Numbered from the stretch's first letter, positions 1 through 9,246 are shown. The stretch is 64,000 nucleotides of DNA from Hyphomicrobiales bacterium (GCA_017305535.1 JAFKKN010000002.1:372001-436000), one strand, 5' to 3'. The notes: generated from the sequence alone by a model not told the origin. A program made the numbers and translations.

Positions 1-474
1 CTCGCCGCGTGGTTGACCCCGGACGCGCCAGTGGTGGAACCCGCCACCCGGCACGATTTGGCCGCGCTGGCGCAACTGCACGGGGCCTCGTTCCACCGCG
101 GCTGGGGCGAGGGCGAATTCGACGCCATGCTGCGGGAACCTAATACCCTGGTGCATCGGCTGCGACGGGGCGGAAAAGTGATCGGCTTCGCGGTATCCCG
201 GATGGCGGCCGACGAGGCGGAAATCCTCTCGATCGCGGTGGCGGCAAAGGAGCGCGGCCGGGGCCTGTCGCGCGACCTGCTCGCCACCCATCTTGGACAT
301 CTGGCCGGGCGCGGCGTCCGCACCGTCTTTCTCGAAGTCGAGGAAAACAATCAGCCGGCAACGCGGCTCTACGCCAAGACCGGTTTCGCCGTGGTCGGCC
401 GCCGCGAGCGCTACTATCGCGAGGCCGGCGGCGAGGAACGAAATGCTTTGGTGATGCGTCGCGACTTGTCGTAG
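1..474 (+). CDS. rimI: Ribosomal protein alanine N-acetyltransferase RimI, 5' end beyond the window
   Basis: GNAT-family acetyltransferase expected to acetylate the N-terminal alanine of ribosomal protein S18. The acetyl-CoA binding loop is visible as AKERGRGLSRDLL about 75-90 residues in, followed by the strand LEVEENN and the C-terminal LYAKTGF motif typical of RimI. The frame is open back to base 1. A TTG at 13 could start it, but the codons before it are sense and relatives carry a short N-terminal extension, so the true start is probably just outside the window. It is followed after 45 bases by fur, a pairing usual in Bradyrhizobium relatives. Confidence 0.85.
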   Translation, partial: LAAWLTPDAPVVEPATRHDLAALAQLHGASFHRGWGEGEFDAMLREPNTLVHRLRRGGKVIGFAVSRMAADEAEILSIAVAAKERGRGLSRDLLATHLGHLAGRGVRTVFLEVEENNQPATRLYAKTGFAVVGRRERYYREAGGEERNALVMRRDLS

Positions 475-519
475 CCGCCTTGCAATGGCAAGACAGGGCC
501 ATCGTGGAGCATGAGGACC

Positions 520-969
520 ATGACCGCTTTGAAATCCGCACCGACGTCGAAATCGGCCAGCATCGAGGCGCGCTGCGCCGCCACCGGCATGCGCATGACC
601 GAACAGCGCCGCGTGATCGCGCGCGTGCTCGCGGAGGCGGTCGACCACCCCGACGTCGAGGAACTGTATCGGCGCTGCGCAGCGGTCGACGACAAGATTT
701 CGATCTCGACCGTCTATCGCACCGTAAAGCTGTTCGAGGATGCCGGCATCATCGAACGCCATGATTTTCGCGAGGGCCGCGCGCGCTATGAGACGATGCG
801 CGACAGCCACCACGATCACCTCATCAACCTGCGCGACGGCACCGTGGTCGAATTTACCTCCGAGGAAATCGAGATCCTGCAAAAGGAAATCGCTCGCAAG
901 CTCGGCTACACGCTGGTCGATCACCGACTCGAGCTCTATTGCGTGCCGATCGACGAGAAGAACAACTGA
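520..969 (+). CDS. fur: Fur/Mur family metal-responsive repressor
   Basis: Ferric-uptake-regulator family protein of about 149 residues: a winged helix (TGMRMTEQRRVIARVL, then STVYRTVKLFEDAGII) and a C-terminal metal-binding dimerisation domain. The metal site HHDHLINL is present, but the CxxC pair that normally follows in gammaproteobacterial Fur is absent (LRDGTVVEF instead). This is typical of rhizobial Fur/Mur, which often respond to manganese as well as iron. The ATG at 520 is preferred over the ATG at 511, because GGAG at 506-509 is spaced correctly for 520 and almost touches 511. Downstream is a palindromic repeat and then a HAD phosphatase. Family assignment is firm; the sensed metal is inferred. 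Confidence 0.88.
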   Translation: MTALKSAPTSKSASIEARCAATGMRMTEQRRVIARVLAEAVDHPDVEELYRRCAAVDDKISISTVYRTVKLFEDAGIIERHDFREGRARYETMRDSHHDHLINLRDGTVVEFTSEEIEILQKEIARKLGYTLVDHRLELYCVPIDEKNN

Positions 970-985
970 AGGGTTGCGATAAAGC

Positions 986-1090
986 CGTCATCCTGAGATG
1001 CGAGCCGCACGGCGGCGAGCCTCAAAGTATGACAACGTATGCGAGACCACCCTTCGAGGGCCACGCAAGCGCGGCCACGTCAGGGTGACG
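986..1090. repeat. Palindromic intergenic repeat, family A
   Basis: Begins CGTCATCCTGAGATGCGAGC and closes with the complementary GTCAGGGTGACG after an internal region of smaller inverted repeats. Related to the copy at 43261-43352. It fills the fur-HAD gap and generates a spurious upstream ATG (1039) for the HAD gene. Confidence 0.7.
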
Positions 1091-1104
1091 ACAGAAAGCT
1101 TTCC

Positions 1105-1788
1105 TTGCCCTTCGACCTGATCATCTTCGATTGCGACGGCGTGCTGGTGGACAGCGAGGTGATCTCCTGCCGCGTCCATGCCGAGGTGCTGACGCGGCAC
1201 GGCTATCCCATCACCGCCGAGCAAGTATTCGCGCGCTTCCTCGGCCGTTCGGCGCTCGCCGCCAGCCGTGAGGTGGAAGCTGAACTCGGCCGTGCGCTGC
1301 CGGATGATTTCGACGCGCAGCTCAAGGCGGCGCTGTTCGAGGAATTCGCGGTGTCGCTGCAAGCGGTGCCGCATGTCGCCGAGGCGCTCGCCGCCATCGC
1401 CACGCCCGTTTGCGTCGCCTCCAGCGGCACGCCGGACAAGATCCGCACCAGCCTGACCCACACCGGCCTGCTGCCACGCCTCACGCCGCACATCTTCTCG
1501 GCTACGCAAGTCGCGCACGGCAAGCCGGCGCCGGACCTGTTCCTGTTCGCCGCCGCCCAAATGGGCGCGGTGCCGGGCGATTGCCTGGTGATCGAGGACA
1601 GCGTTCCCGGCGTTACCGCTGCGCGGGCGGCGGGAATGACCGCGTTCGGCTTTTCCGGCGGCAGCCATTGCCGGACCGGCCACACTGAGACCCTGATCGC
1701 GGCCGGTGCCCATGCCGGTTTCGACGACATGCGCCAACTGCCTGAAATGATCCGGAAATTCGCCCTGGCCTCGCTGCCGGCACGATAG
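1105..1788 (+). CDS. HAD-superfamily phosphatase, phosphoglycolate-phosphatase-like
   Basis: Haloacid-dehalogenase family hydrolase. Motif I FDCDGVLVDSE is at the very N terminus, motif II Ser/Thr in ASSGTPDKI, motif III Lys in GKPAPDLF, and motif IV acidic residues in VIEDSVPGVTAARAAGM; together these indicate an Mg-dependent phosphomonoesterase with a helical cap. The nearest named relatives act on phosphoglycolate or sugar phosphates; the substrate cannot be read from sequence. The in-frame ATG at 1039 lies inside a palindromic repeat, so the TTG at 1105, four codons before the conserved core, is the more likely start (about 227 residues). An alternative is a weak start between these points. 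Confidence 0.75.
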   Translation: MPFDLIIFDCDGVLVDSEVISCRVHAEVLTRHGYPITAEQVFARFLGRSALAASREVEAELGRALPDDFDAQLKAALFEEFAVSLQAVPHVAEALAAIATPVCVASSGTPDKIRTSLTHTGLLPRLTPHIFSATQVAHGKPAPDLFLFAAAQMGAVPGDCLVIEDSVPGVTAARAAGMTAFGFSGGSHCRTGHTETLIAAGAHAGFDDMRQLPEMIRKFALASLPAR

Positions 1789-1902
1789 AACCAATTGGCG
1801 GGGCTGGGCTTTTTTGCCGCCTCGTGCTGGATTTTCCGCGTCCGAGCCTATAATTGAGCAGCGCGCGCCGGGCGCGCTTTGTCCCCGATCACCAAAGGTT
1901 CC

Positions 1903-3300
1903 ATGTCCTCGCCGCGCAAGCTGCACATCAAGTCATATGGCTGTCAGATGAATGTCTACGATGCTCAGCGCATGGTGGACACGCTCGCGCCCGAAGGATT
2001 CGTTGAGACCGACAGCGTCGGCGACGCCGATCTGGTGATCCTGAACACCTGTCACATCCGCGAAAAAGCCTCCGAGAAGGTCTATTCCGAACTCGGGCGG
2101 CTGCGCGTCGCCCGCGAGGAAGCCGCGACCCACGGTCGCGACATGAACGTCGTCGTCGCCGGCTGCGTGGCGCAGGCGGAGGGCGACGAGATCATCCGCC
2201 GCGCGCCGGTGGTCGATGTCGTGGTCGGCCCGCAGAGCTACCACAACCTGCCGCAGCTTCTGGCGCGTGCGCGCAACGAAGGCCGCGCCATCGATACCGA
2301 ATTTCCGGTCGAGGATAAGTTCACGCTGTTGCCGCAGCCGAAGCCGGAGATGATCCGCGCGCGCGGCGTCTCCGCCTTCGTCACGGTGCAAGAGGGCTGC
2401 GACAAGTTCTGCACTTTCTGCGTGGTGCCTTACACGCGCGGCGCGGAAGTCTCGCGGCCGGTGGCGCGCATTCTCGATGACGTGCAGCGGCTGACCGAGA
2501 ACGGCGTGCGCGAGATCACGCTGATCGGCCAGAACGTCAACGCCTATCACGGCGACGGTCCCGACGGACAAACCTGGTCGCTGGGCAGGCTGCTCTATCG
2601 TCTGGCTGAAATTCCCGGCGTCGCACGCATCCGCTATTCCACCAGCCATCCGCGCGATGTCGACGACGACTTGATCGCGGCGCATCGCGATCTGCCGGAA
2701 CTGATGCCGTTCGTGCATCTGCCGGTGCAGTCGGGCTCCGACCGTATTCTCGCGGCGATGAACCGCAAGCACACCGCCGACGATTACCATCGCGTGATCG
2801 AGCGATTCCGATCGGCGCGCCAGGACATTGCTTTTTCATCGGATTTCATCGTCGGCTTCCCCGGCGAGACTGAGGAAGATTTCAAGGCCACCCTCGCGCT
2901 GGTCCGGCAAATCGGTTACGCTGGGGCATATTCGTTCAAGTACTCGCCGCGACCGGGCACCCCCGCCGCGGACATGCAGGAGATGGTTGCACCGGCCACA
3001 ATGGACGAACGCTTGGCACGGCTTCAGGAATTGATCGACAGCCAGCAGCACGCCTTCAACCGGGCGGCGATTGGCACCACGGTCGACGTGCTGTTCGAAC
3101 GCGCCGCGCGCAACGAAGGCCAGATCGTCGGCCGCACTGCCTACCTGCAACCGGCGCATGTGATGGCGTCGGAAGACATCATCGGACAGGTGCTGCCGGT
3201 CACCCTCGACAGCCTCGAGCGCTACAGCCTGCTCGGCCGGCTGGTCACGGCCGCACCGCCCGCACGTACATCCTTCGCATCCGCCACCACCGGAGCCTGA
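1903..3300 (+). CDS. miaB: tRNA-2-methylthio-N6-dimethylallyladenosine synthase
   Basis: Radical-SAM methylthiotransferase that converts i6A37 to ms2i6A37 in tRNAs reading UNN codons. The N-terminal UPF0004 domain shows the three cluster-binding cysteines in YGCQMN, NTCHIRE and AGCVAQ. The radical-SAM CxxxCxxC is in [19 protein letters not shown]-terminal TRAM RNA-binding domain covers the last 65 or so residues. The ATG at 1903 is preceded by AAAGG (1894-1898), better than the upstream in-frame TTG at 1879, giving about 465 residues, normal for MiaB. It heads a tight operon with phoH, ybeY, corC and lnt. Confidence 0.96.
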   Translation: MSSPRKLHIKSYGCQMNVYDAQRMVDTLAPEGFVETDSVGDADLVILNTCHIREKASEKVYSELGRLRVAREEAATHGRDMNVVVAGCVAQAEGDEIIRRAPVVDVVVGPQSYHNLPQLLARARNEGRAIDTEFPVEDKFTLLPQPKPEMIRARGVSAFVTVQEGCDKFCTFCVVPYTRGAEVSRPVARILDDVQRLTENGVREITLIGQNVNAYHGDGPDGQTWSLGRLLYRLAEIPGVARIRYSTSHPRDVDDDLIAAHRDLPELMPFVHLPVQSGSDRILAAMNRKHTADDYHRVIERFRSARQDIAFSSDFIVGFPGETEEDFKATLALVRQIGYAGAYSFKYSPRPGTPAADMQEMVAPATMDERLARLQELIDSQQHAFNRAAIGTTVDVLFERAARNEGQIVGRTAYLQPAHVMASEDIIGQVLPVTLDSLERYSLLGRLVTAAPPARTSFASATTGA

Positions 3301-3305
3301 AACCC

Positions 3306-4361
3306 TTGCCCAAAAGCGCATCGGATTCACCAACGCTCGTTCCCCGCCGCAAGTTTGATCGCGACATGCAGACCCCGCCGGATACCCGGATCGAAGTGGA
3401 CTACGACGACAACCGCGCGGCCTCGGCCCTGGTCGGGCCTTACGGCCAAAATCTCGCGCTGATCGAACGCCGCCTCAACGTGGTAGTGGATTCGCGTGGC
3501 AATCACATCTCCATCGCCGGCACCCGCGATGCCTGCGCCGCCGCGCATCGCGTGCTCGACGCGCTCTATGCATTGGCGCTGCAAGGCCACGATCTGGCAC
3601 AGGGCGATGTCGAGGGCGCGATCCGCTCGGTGATGGCGCAAGGCTCGCTGTTCGACATCGACGCCAAGACACCAACCACGGCTTTTGAGGCGATCAATCT
3701 GCGCAAGCGCCCGGTGCGTGCCCGCACCGCCGCGCAGGATGCCTACATCCGCGCACTGAAGCACCACGAATTGACATTCGGTATCGGCCCCGCCGGCACC
3801 GGCAAAACCTGGCTTGCGGTGGCGCAGGCGGCACAACTGTTCGAGCGCAAGGAAGTCGACCGCATCATCCTGACACGGCCCGCCGTCGAAGCCGGCGAGC
3901 GGCTCGGCTTCCTGCCCGGCGATCTGCGCGAGAAGGTCGACCCTTATCTGCGCCCGATCTACGACGCGTTGTACGACCTGATGGATTCCCGCATCGTCGA
4001 GCGCGCGTTGCAGACCGGCGAGATCGAAATCGCGCCGCTGGCTTTCATGCGCGGCCGCACGCTGACCAACGCCGCCATCATTCTCGACGAAGCGCAGAAC
4101 ACCACGTCGATGCAGATGAAGATGTTCCTGACGCGACTCGGCGAGAACAGCCGCATGATCGTCACCGGCGATCCGAGCCAGATCGATCTGCCCAACGGCC
4201 AGACCTCCGGCCTGATCGAGGCGGTGCGCCTGCTCGACGGCGTCGACGGCATCGCGCAGGTGCATTTCAAGGCCGAGGACGTCATTCGTCACGAACTGGT
4301 GGCGCGCATCGTCGCCGCCTATGAGGGATTGCCGCAGCGGTCGGCAAACAGCCGTTCGTAA
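3306..4361 (+). CDS. phoH: PhoH-family ATPase (YbeZ)
   Basis: PhoH-like P-loop NTPase. The N-terminal region (ALVGPYGQNLALIERRL onward) is the KH-like part usual in YbeZ-type proteins. The Walker A motif GPAGTGKT and Walker B IILDEAQN are both clear, and the conserved ENSRMIVTGDPSQIDLP (sensor region) follows. In many bacteria it is the partner of YbeY in RNA and ribosome maturation; here it sits directly before ybeY, sharing one base with its start. Start is TTG at 3306, five bases after miaB; an ATG at 3366 is possible but would lose conserved N-terminal sequence. Confidence 0.93.
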   Translation: MPKSASDSPTLVPRRKFDRDMQTPPDTRIEVDYDDNRAASALVGPYGQNLALIERRLNVVVDSRGNHISIAGTRDACAAAHRVLDALYALALQGHDLAQGDVEGAIRSVMAQGSLFDIDAKTPTTAFEAINLRKRPVRARTAAQDAYIRALKHHELTFGIGPAGTGKTWLAVAQAAQLFERKEVDRIILTRPAVEAGERLGFLPGDLREKVDPYLRPIYDALYDLMDSRIVERALQTGEIEIAPLAFMRGRTLTNAAIILDEAQNTTSMQMKMFLTRLGENSRMIVTGDPSQIDLPNGQTSGLIEAVRLLDGVDGIAQVHFKAEDVIRHELVARIVAAYEGLPQRSANSRS

Positions 4362-4867
4362 TGACCGATCCGATCCTCGATACCGACGTGATGACCGTCG
4401 CGACCTGCTGGGACGCGGAGCCCGAAGCCGAAGCGGTGATCCGCCGTGCCGTCGACACCGCCGCGGCGTCAGTGACCGATGATATCGCCGACGCCGAACT
4501 CGCGGTGATGCTGACCGACGACGCCGGCATTCGCACGTTGAACCGCAACTGGCGCAACATCGACAAGCCGACCAACGTGCTGTCGTTTCCGGCGTTGCGG
4601 CCGGAAGGCGCGCGCCAGCCGGACGATCCGCCGCCGATGCTGGGCGATATCGCCATCGCCTATGAGACGACGCGCCGCGAGGCCGACGATGAAGGCAAGC
4701 CGTTCGACCATCATCTCTCTCACCTCGCGGTGCACGGCTTCCTGCACCTGATCGGCTACGATCACGAGACCGACGCCGAGGCCGAGGAGATGGAGAATCT
4801 CGAGCGGCAGATTCTGGCGCAGCTCGGAATTCCCGATCCCTATGCGGATCAGGAGCGCGTGACCTGA
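4361..4867 (+). CDS. ybeY: Endoribonuclease YbeY (rRNA maturation factor)
   Basis: Zinc-dependent single-strand endoribonuclease involved in 16S rRNA 3'-end maturation and late 30S quality control. The diagnostic HGFLHLIGYDH motif supplies three zinc-binding histidines (about H125, H129, H135). Upstream NWRNIDKPTNVLSFP and LGDIAIAYE are the other conserved blocks. Length (168 aa) is normal. The start codon overlaps the phoH stop by one base, indicating translational coupling. It is followed one base after its stop by corC. Confidence 0.95.
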   Translation: MTDPILDTDVMTVATCWDAEPEAEAVIRRAVDTAAASVTDDIADAELAVMLTDDAGIRTLNRNWRNIDKPTNVLSFPALRPEGARQPDDPPPMLGDIAIAYETTRREADDEGKPFDHHLSHLAVHGFLHLIGYDHETDAEAEEMENLERQILAQLGIPDPYADQERVT

Positions 4868-4868
4868 G

Positions 4869-5978
4869 ATGCCGGACTCCGACCCCGTTCAGGACAATCC
4901 GCGCGACACCCAGAACCTGCCGGTGCCGGTGCGCGACGGCGACGTGTTGCGGCCCGCCGCCGACAACTGGCTGATGCGCGCGATCCGCACCCTGTTCGGC
5001 TGGAAGGCCGGCTCGGTGCGCGACGATCTGCAAGTGGTGCTCGACGCCTCGACGCCGGACGACTCCGGCTTCTCCGCCGTCGAGCGCACGATGCTGCGCA
5101 ATTTGCTCAACCTGCATGAGCAGCGCATCGCCGACGTGATGATCCATCGCGCCGACATCGTCGCGGTGAAACAGGACATTCCGCTCGGCGAGTTGATGGC
5201 GCTGTTCGAGAGCGCCGCGCATTCGCGCTTCGTGGTCTACAACGAAACGCTCGACGATCCGGTCGGCATGGTCCACATCCGCGACCTGCTGGCCTTCATG
5301 ACGGTGAAGGCCAAGGTGCCCGAGCCGCCGAAGACGCGCCGCAAGAAGCCGCTCACGGCCGGGCTCGACCTGCGTGCGCTCGATCTGGCGCTGCCGCTCA
5401 CCGACGCCGGCATCATTCGCAACCTGCTCTATGTGCCGCCGTCGATGCGCGCCATCGATCTGTTGGCGCAGATGCAGGCCTCGCGGCTGCATCTCGCGCT
5501 GGTGGTCGACGAATACGGCGGCACCGACGGCCTCGTGTCGATCGAGGACATCGTCGAGCAGATCGTCGGCGAGATCGATGACGAGCACGACAGCACCGAA
5601 CCGCCGTCGATCGTGCGGCAGGGCGAGAACACCTTCATCGCCGACGCCCGCGCCAGCCTCGACGACGTCCGCGAGATGATCGGCGACGCCTTTGATACCG
5701 GCGAAGCCGGCGAGGAAGTTGAAACACTCGGCGGCTTCATCGTCACCCATGTCGGCCGCCTGCCGGTGCGCGGCGAGATTATTTCCGGCCCCGGCGATTT
5801 CGAAATCGAAGTACTCGACGCCGACCCGCGCCGCGTCAAACGGCTGCGCATCGGCCCGCGCAAGGAACGGCCGGCGCCACGCACCCGCGAGCCGCGACGC
5901 CGCGATGCCGCGCCGGACACGACACCATCATCGGGCGAACATCCGGCCTCGCCGACCGGCGGAAGCGACGGCACATGA
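4869..5978 (+). CDS. CBS-domain protein of the CorC/HlyC (TlyC) family
   Basis: Cytosolic CBS-pair protein related to CorC and TlyC hemolysin-like proteins, linked in other bacteria to magnesium/cobalt efflux. The block LLNLHEQRIADVMIHRADIVAV begins the first CBS domain (about residues 75-135). A second follows after a basic linker (PPKTRRKKPL), with LVVDEYGGTDGLVSIEDIVEQIVGEI marking its end. The CorC/HlyC C-terminal domain includes LGGFIVTHVGRLPVRGEII. The last 50 residues are a low-complexity Arg/Pro tail. There are no transmembrane helices, unlike CorB-type paralogues. Its four-base overlap with lnt (ATGA) supports co-translation. Confidence 0.88.
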   Translation: MPDSDPVQDNPRDTQNLPVPVRDGDVLRPAADNWLMRAIRTLFGWKAGSVRDDLQVVLDASTPDDSGFSAVERTMLRNLLNLHEQRIADVMIHRADIVAVKQDIPLGELMALFESAAHSRFVVYNETLDDPVGMVHIRDLLAFMTVKAKVPEPPKTRRKKPLTAGLDLRALDLALPLTDAGIIRNLLYVPPSMRAIDLLAQMQASRLHLALVVDEYGGTDGLVSIEDIVEQIVGEIDDEHDSTEPPSIVRQGENTFIADARASLDDVREMIGDAFDTGEAGEEVETLGGFIVTHVGRLPVRGEIISGPGDFEIEVLDADPRRVKRLRIGPRKERPAPRTREPRRRDAAPDTTPSSGEHPASPTGGSDGT

Positions 5979-7588
5979 TGCTCGGCGGCAGGTTGCGCGC
6001 GGCGGCGCTTTTCATCGTGCTGTCGTGGGGATGGCGGCGCGCGCTGATCGCGCTCATCGCCGGTGCGTTGTCGTCGCTGGCGATGGCGCCGTTCAATGCC
6101 TGGCCGATCCTGTTCGTCACCTTTCCGGTGATGGTGTGGCTGATCGACGGCGCGGGCGCCGGCCGCTTCAATGGTCTGCCGTCGGCGGCGATCGCCGGCT
6201 GGTGGTTCGGCTTCGGTTACTTCGTACCGGGGCTGTACTGGATCGGCTACGCTTTCATGGTCGACGCCGCGAATTTCGGCTGGCTGTTGCCGTTCGCCGT
6301 CTGCGGGCTGCCGGCCTATCTCGCGCTGTTCACCGCGGCGGGCTTCGCGCTGGCTCGCGCATTGTGGAGCCGCGACGCCGCGCGCATCCTTGCGCTCGCG
6401 GGCGCACTGACCATCGCCGAATGGCTGCGCGGCCATGTGCTCACCGGCTTTCCGTGGAACACTTTCGGCTACGCGCTGACCGAGCCGCTGGCGCTGGCCC
6501 AGACCGCATCGTTGATCGGACTGTGGGGCATGACGTTCGTAGCCGTCGCGGTTTTCGCGAGCCCCGCCGTGCTGATCGACAGCAAGCGCACGACACCGCG
6601 CCCGTGGACCTTGCCGCTCGCCGCGCTGGCCCTGCTGGCGGTGATGGGCGCCTACGGCGCCGTTCGCCTCGTCAACAATCCGACGCAGCAGCTTGCCGAC
6701 GTCAAGCTGCGCATCATGCAGCCCAATCTGGCGCAGGACGACCGCTTCAATTATTCCGCCAAGGCTGCGGTGATGCGGAAGTATCTCGCGCTGTCGGATC
6801 GCGCCACCAGCCCGCAAACCTCGGGGGTGCGCGATACCAATATTCTGATCTGGCCGGAATCCGCGTTTCCGTTTTTCCTGACGCGCGAAGGCGACGCGAT
6901 GGCGCAGATCGCCGAACTGCTGCCGCCCGGTACCGTGCTGATCACCGGCGCGGTGCGCGCGCCCGATCTGCCGCCCGGTACGCCGATCCGGCGTGCTTAC
7001 AATTCGATCTATCTGATCGGCGACGACGGCGGCATCCTGTCGGTTTACGACAAGCTGCATCTGGTGCCGTTCGGCGAGTATCTGCCGTTCCAGACCTTGA
7101 TGGAGAAGCTCGGCTTCGAGCAACTCACCAAGGTGCGTGGCGGCTTCATTCCCGGCATGCGGCGCAAGCTGATCGATGTTCCGCATGCGCCGCCGGTGCT
7201 GCCGCTGATCTGTTACGAGGCGATTTTCCCCTCCGACACTGCGGTCGGCGACGAGCGGCCGGGCTGGATCGTCAACCTCACCAATGACGGCTGGTTCGGT
7301 ATCTCGACCGGGCCTTACCAGCACCTTCAACAAGCCCGGATGCGTGCCGTCGAACAAGGACTACCTCTTGTGCGCGCGGCCAACACCGGAGTTTCCGCGG
7401 TGATCGATCCGCTTGGGCGTATTGTGGCGTCGCTTGGCCTTGGCGAAGAAGGAGTTCTTGACGCCCGCTTGCCGACGGCGATCCCGCAAACCGTCTACGG
7501 TCGCGCCGGAGATATTCCCGCCGCCGTTCTGGTGGCTTTCGCCATGATCGTTGCCACGCGACGCCGCAGCCGCAAGCGGAATCCGTGA
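5975..7588 (+). CDS. lnt: Apolipoprotein N-acyltransferase
   Basis: Inner-membrane enzyme that adds the third acyl chain to the N-terminal cysteine of lipoproteins. The N-terminal half holds about six hydrophobic membrane helices, then a periplasmic nitrilase-like domain. The catalytic triad is visible as E295 in IWPESAFPFF, K360 in YDKLHLVPFGEYLP and C413 in LICYEAIFP. Length of 537 aa is typical. It ends the miaB-phoH-ybeY-corC-lnt operon. Lipoprotein substrates include the LptE encoded near 60.4 kb. Confidence 0.95.
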   Translation: MMLGGRLRAAALFIVLSWGWRRALIALIAGALSSLAMAPFNAWPILFVTFPVMVWLIDGAGAGRFNGLPSAAIAGWWFGFGYFVPGLYWIGYAFMVDAANFGWLLPFAVCGLPAYLALFTAAGFALARALWSRDAARILALAGALTIAEWLRGHVLTGFPWNTFGYALTEPLALAQTASLIGLWGMTFVAVAVFASPAVLIDSKRTTPRPWTLPLAALALLAVMGAYGAVRLVNNPTQQLADVKLRIMQPNLAQDDRFNYSAKAAVMRKYLALSDRATSPQTSGVRDTNILIWPESAFPFFLTREGDAMAQIAELLPPGTVLITGAVRAPDLPPGTPIRRAYNSIYLIGDDGGILSVYDKLHLVPFGEYLPFQTLMEKLGFEQLTKVRGGFIPGMRRKLIDVPHAPPVLPLICYEAIFPSDTAVGDERPGWIVNLTNDGWFGISTGPYQHLQQARMRAVEQGLPLVRAANTGVSAVIDPLGRIVASLGLGEEGVLDARLPTAIPQTVYGRAGDIPAAVLVAFAMIVATRRRSRKRNP

Positions 7589-7873
7589 TCACTAGCGGAC
7601 GACGCAGCGTCTTATGGCCGGAGTGAGACAGAATGACGGGTGATGAGACGACCGTTGGCTTGGCAACTGTTGATCCGTCAACTCTTCCCTATCAACTTTT
7701 CGGTTACTTAGATTTCGGTTTTGCGTATAAGGATTAGGCGGCGGGGCATCAGGAGTATATGTATCCGGCCTTCAGAATGCCGAAATTAACCGCAATTGCG
7801 ATCCAGCATCGCGGCCGGATTTGACGGGATTGCCGCATGCGGCATACTTCGCCACGCAGCCAAGGAGAGTTTG

Positions 7874-8290
7874 ATGTCGACCAAAGCGCCCAATCCTGTT
7901 GACAAATATGTCGGCAGTCGTGTGCGCATGCGCCGCATCATGCTGGGCATGAGCCAGGAAAAACTCGGCGAAGCACTCGGGCTGACATTCCAGCAGGTTC
8001 AGAAATACGAGAAGGGCACCAACCGCGTCGGGGCCAGCCGGATCCAGCAGATTTCCGAAATCCTTCAGGTGCCGGTGTCGTTCCTGTTCGAGGGCGGTCC
8101 GGGAGGCAACGTCAACGCCGAAGGCTTCAGCGAAGCGCCCTCGCCGGCTTACGTTTCCGATTTTCTCGCGACGTCCGAAGGTCTGGCGTTGACCCGCGCC
8201 TTCACCCGCATCACCGATGCGAAACTTCGCCGCAGCATCGTCGACATGGTCGAACAGATCGCGGCACGCGAACAACCCGACAATCGCTGA
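7874..8290 (+). CDS. XRE-family transcriptional regulator
   Basis: Small (138 aa) cytoplasmic DNA-binding protein. A lambda-repressor-type HTH covers roughly residues 15-70 (RVRMRRIMLGMSQEKLGEAL, then LTFQQVQKYEKGTNRVGASR). The C-terminal half ends with a helical segment likely used for dimerisation. ATG 7874 follows AAGGAG at 7862-7867; the in-frame ATG at 7796 has no ribosome site. The sequence and its place just after lnt match the rhizobial regulator family that includes PraR. In many Rhizobiales this gene is followed by metK and trmB; here trmB follows directly. Confidence 0.9.
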   Translation: MSTKAPNPVDKYVGSRVRMRRIMLGMSQEKLGEALGLTFQQVQKYEKGTNRVGASRIQQISEILQVPVSFLFEGGPGGNVNAEGFSEAPSPAYVSDFLATSEGLALTRAFTRITDAKLRRSIVDMVEQIAAREQPDNR

Positions 8291-8337
8291 TCGCTCCGCC
8301 TATCCGCGCGCCGTCCATGACTTGCGGACGATGCACG

Positions 8338-8428
8338 CGTTCCATTTAGTGGAACGATTGACGCCTCCCCCTGTCAGCCCGTAAGAGCAATCGCGGTTTC
8401 CGCCGGCGCGACGAATTCATCGTCGCGC
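8338..8428. other. Two perfect hairpins in the XRE-trmB gap
   Basis: CGTTCCA/TGGAACG (8338-8344 with 8350-8356) and GCGCGACGA/TCGTCGCGC (8406-8414 with 8420-8428), each with a five-base loop. No T-run follows either, so neither looks like a standard intrinsic terminator. Function unknown. Confidence 0.45.
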
Positions 8429-8530
8429 GCGGCGACAGGCGTTCTAGATCCCGCGTTTCGAAATTCTGGTTTGAAGGAAGGCCGCCGCGGATCGCGCATC
8501 GCGACACGATATCGGCTCGGATTCGAGGAT

Positions 8531-9235
8531 ATGACTGATTCGGCGCGCCCGCACGGCTCGTTCTTCGGACGGCGCAAGGGCCACAAGCTTCGTCTGCATC
8601 AGGCCGACCTGATCGCGCAGTTGCTGCCGCAGCTCTCGCTTGACCTGAATCATCCGGCGCCGCCCGACCTCCGCGCGCTGTTCGGTGATCCGATCGATGC
8701 GGTGCGGCTGGAGATCGGATTCGGCGGCGGCGAGCATCTCGTAGCCGAGGCGCAGGCCTATCCGCATCTCGGCTTCATCGGCTGCGAACCTTACGTCAAC
8801 GGCATGGCGAAGATCCTCGCGCAGATCGAGACGCACGAGATTCACAACATACGCCTCGTCGCGGGCGATGCCGCCGAACTCTTGGCGTGGGTACCACCGC
8901 ATTCTCTGGCGCGGATCGATCTGATCCATCCCGATCCGTGGCCGAAACGCCGCCATTGGAAGCGCCGTTTCGTGCAGGACGCCACCATCGCCGCGATGGC
9001 GCGCGCTATTCCATCGGACGGCGAATTCCGCTTTGTCTGCGACATCGACAGTTACGTCGAGTGGACGCTGGCGCACCTTGTGCGCGCGCCGCAGTTCGAA
9101 TGGCTGGCAGAACGCGCCGACGATTGGCGCCTGCCATGGCCGAACTACACCATGACGCGCTACGGCCGCAAAGCCACGCGCGAGGGCCGGCGCGCGAGTT
9201 ATTTGCGATTCAGGCGAACTGATACCTCGCAATGA
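8531..9235 (+). CDS. trmB: tRNA (guanine-N7-)-methyltransferase
   Basis: SAM-dependent methyltransferase that makes m7G46 in tRNA variable loops. Motif I EIGFGGGEHL, the acceptor motif GCEPYVNGM, and the family signature HPDPWPKRRHWKRRF are all present. The conserved C-terminal block (WPNYTMTRYGRKA) also matches. ATG 8531 has GAGG a few bases upstream and begins at the usual DSARPHGSFFGRR sequence. The in-frame GTG/ATG region further upstream (8471) adds unrelated residues. Length of 234 aa is normal. A family C palindromic repeat follows. Confidence 0.94.
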   Translation: MTDSARPHGSFFGRRKGHKLRLHQADLIAQLLPQLSLDLNHPAPPDLRALFGDPIDAVRLEIGFGGGEHLVAEAQAYPHLGFIGCEPYVNGMAKILAQIETHEIHNIRLVAGDAAELLAWVPPHSLARIDLIHPDPWPKRRHWKRRFVQDATIAAMARAIPSDGEFRFVCDIDSYVEWTLAHLVRAPQFEWLAERADDWRLPWPNYTMTRYGRKATREGRRASYLRFRRTDTSQ

Positions 9236-9246
9236 CTCTGTCGCGA

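Noticed and set aside
3327-5750. Very long minus-strand open frame (807 codons) opposite phoH, ybeY and corC
   Set aside because: Composition is His/Arg/Asp-rich as expected for the antisense of GC-rich genes, and it crosses three well-supported plus-strand genes. Similar shadows at 5429-7357, 11284-13089, 15335-17164 and 19369-21696 were rejected for the same reason.
7670-7681. FixK/FNR-like box TTGATCCGTCAA upstream of the XRE gene
   Set aside because: The half sites TTGA/TCAA are only four bases apart instead of six, so it does not fit the FixK consensus.
8291-8530. SAM riboswitch before trmB
   Set aside because: The two hairpins do not show the conserved SAM-II or SAM/SAH sequence blocks that I know, and trmB is not a usual target.
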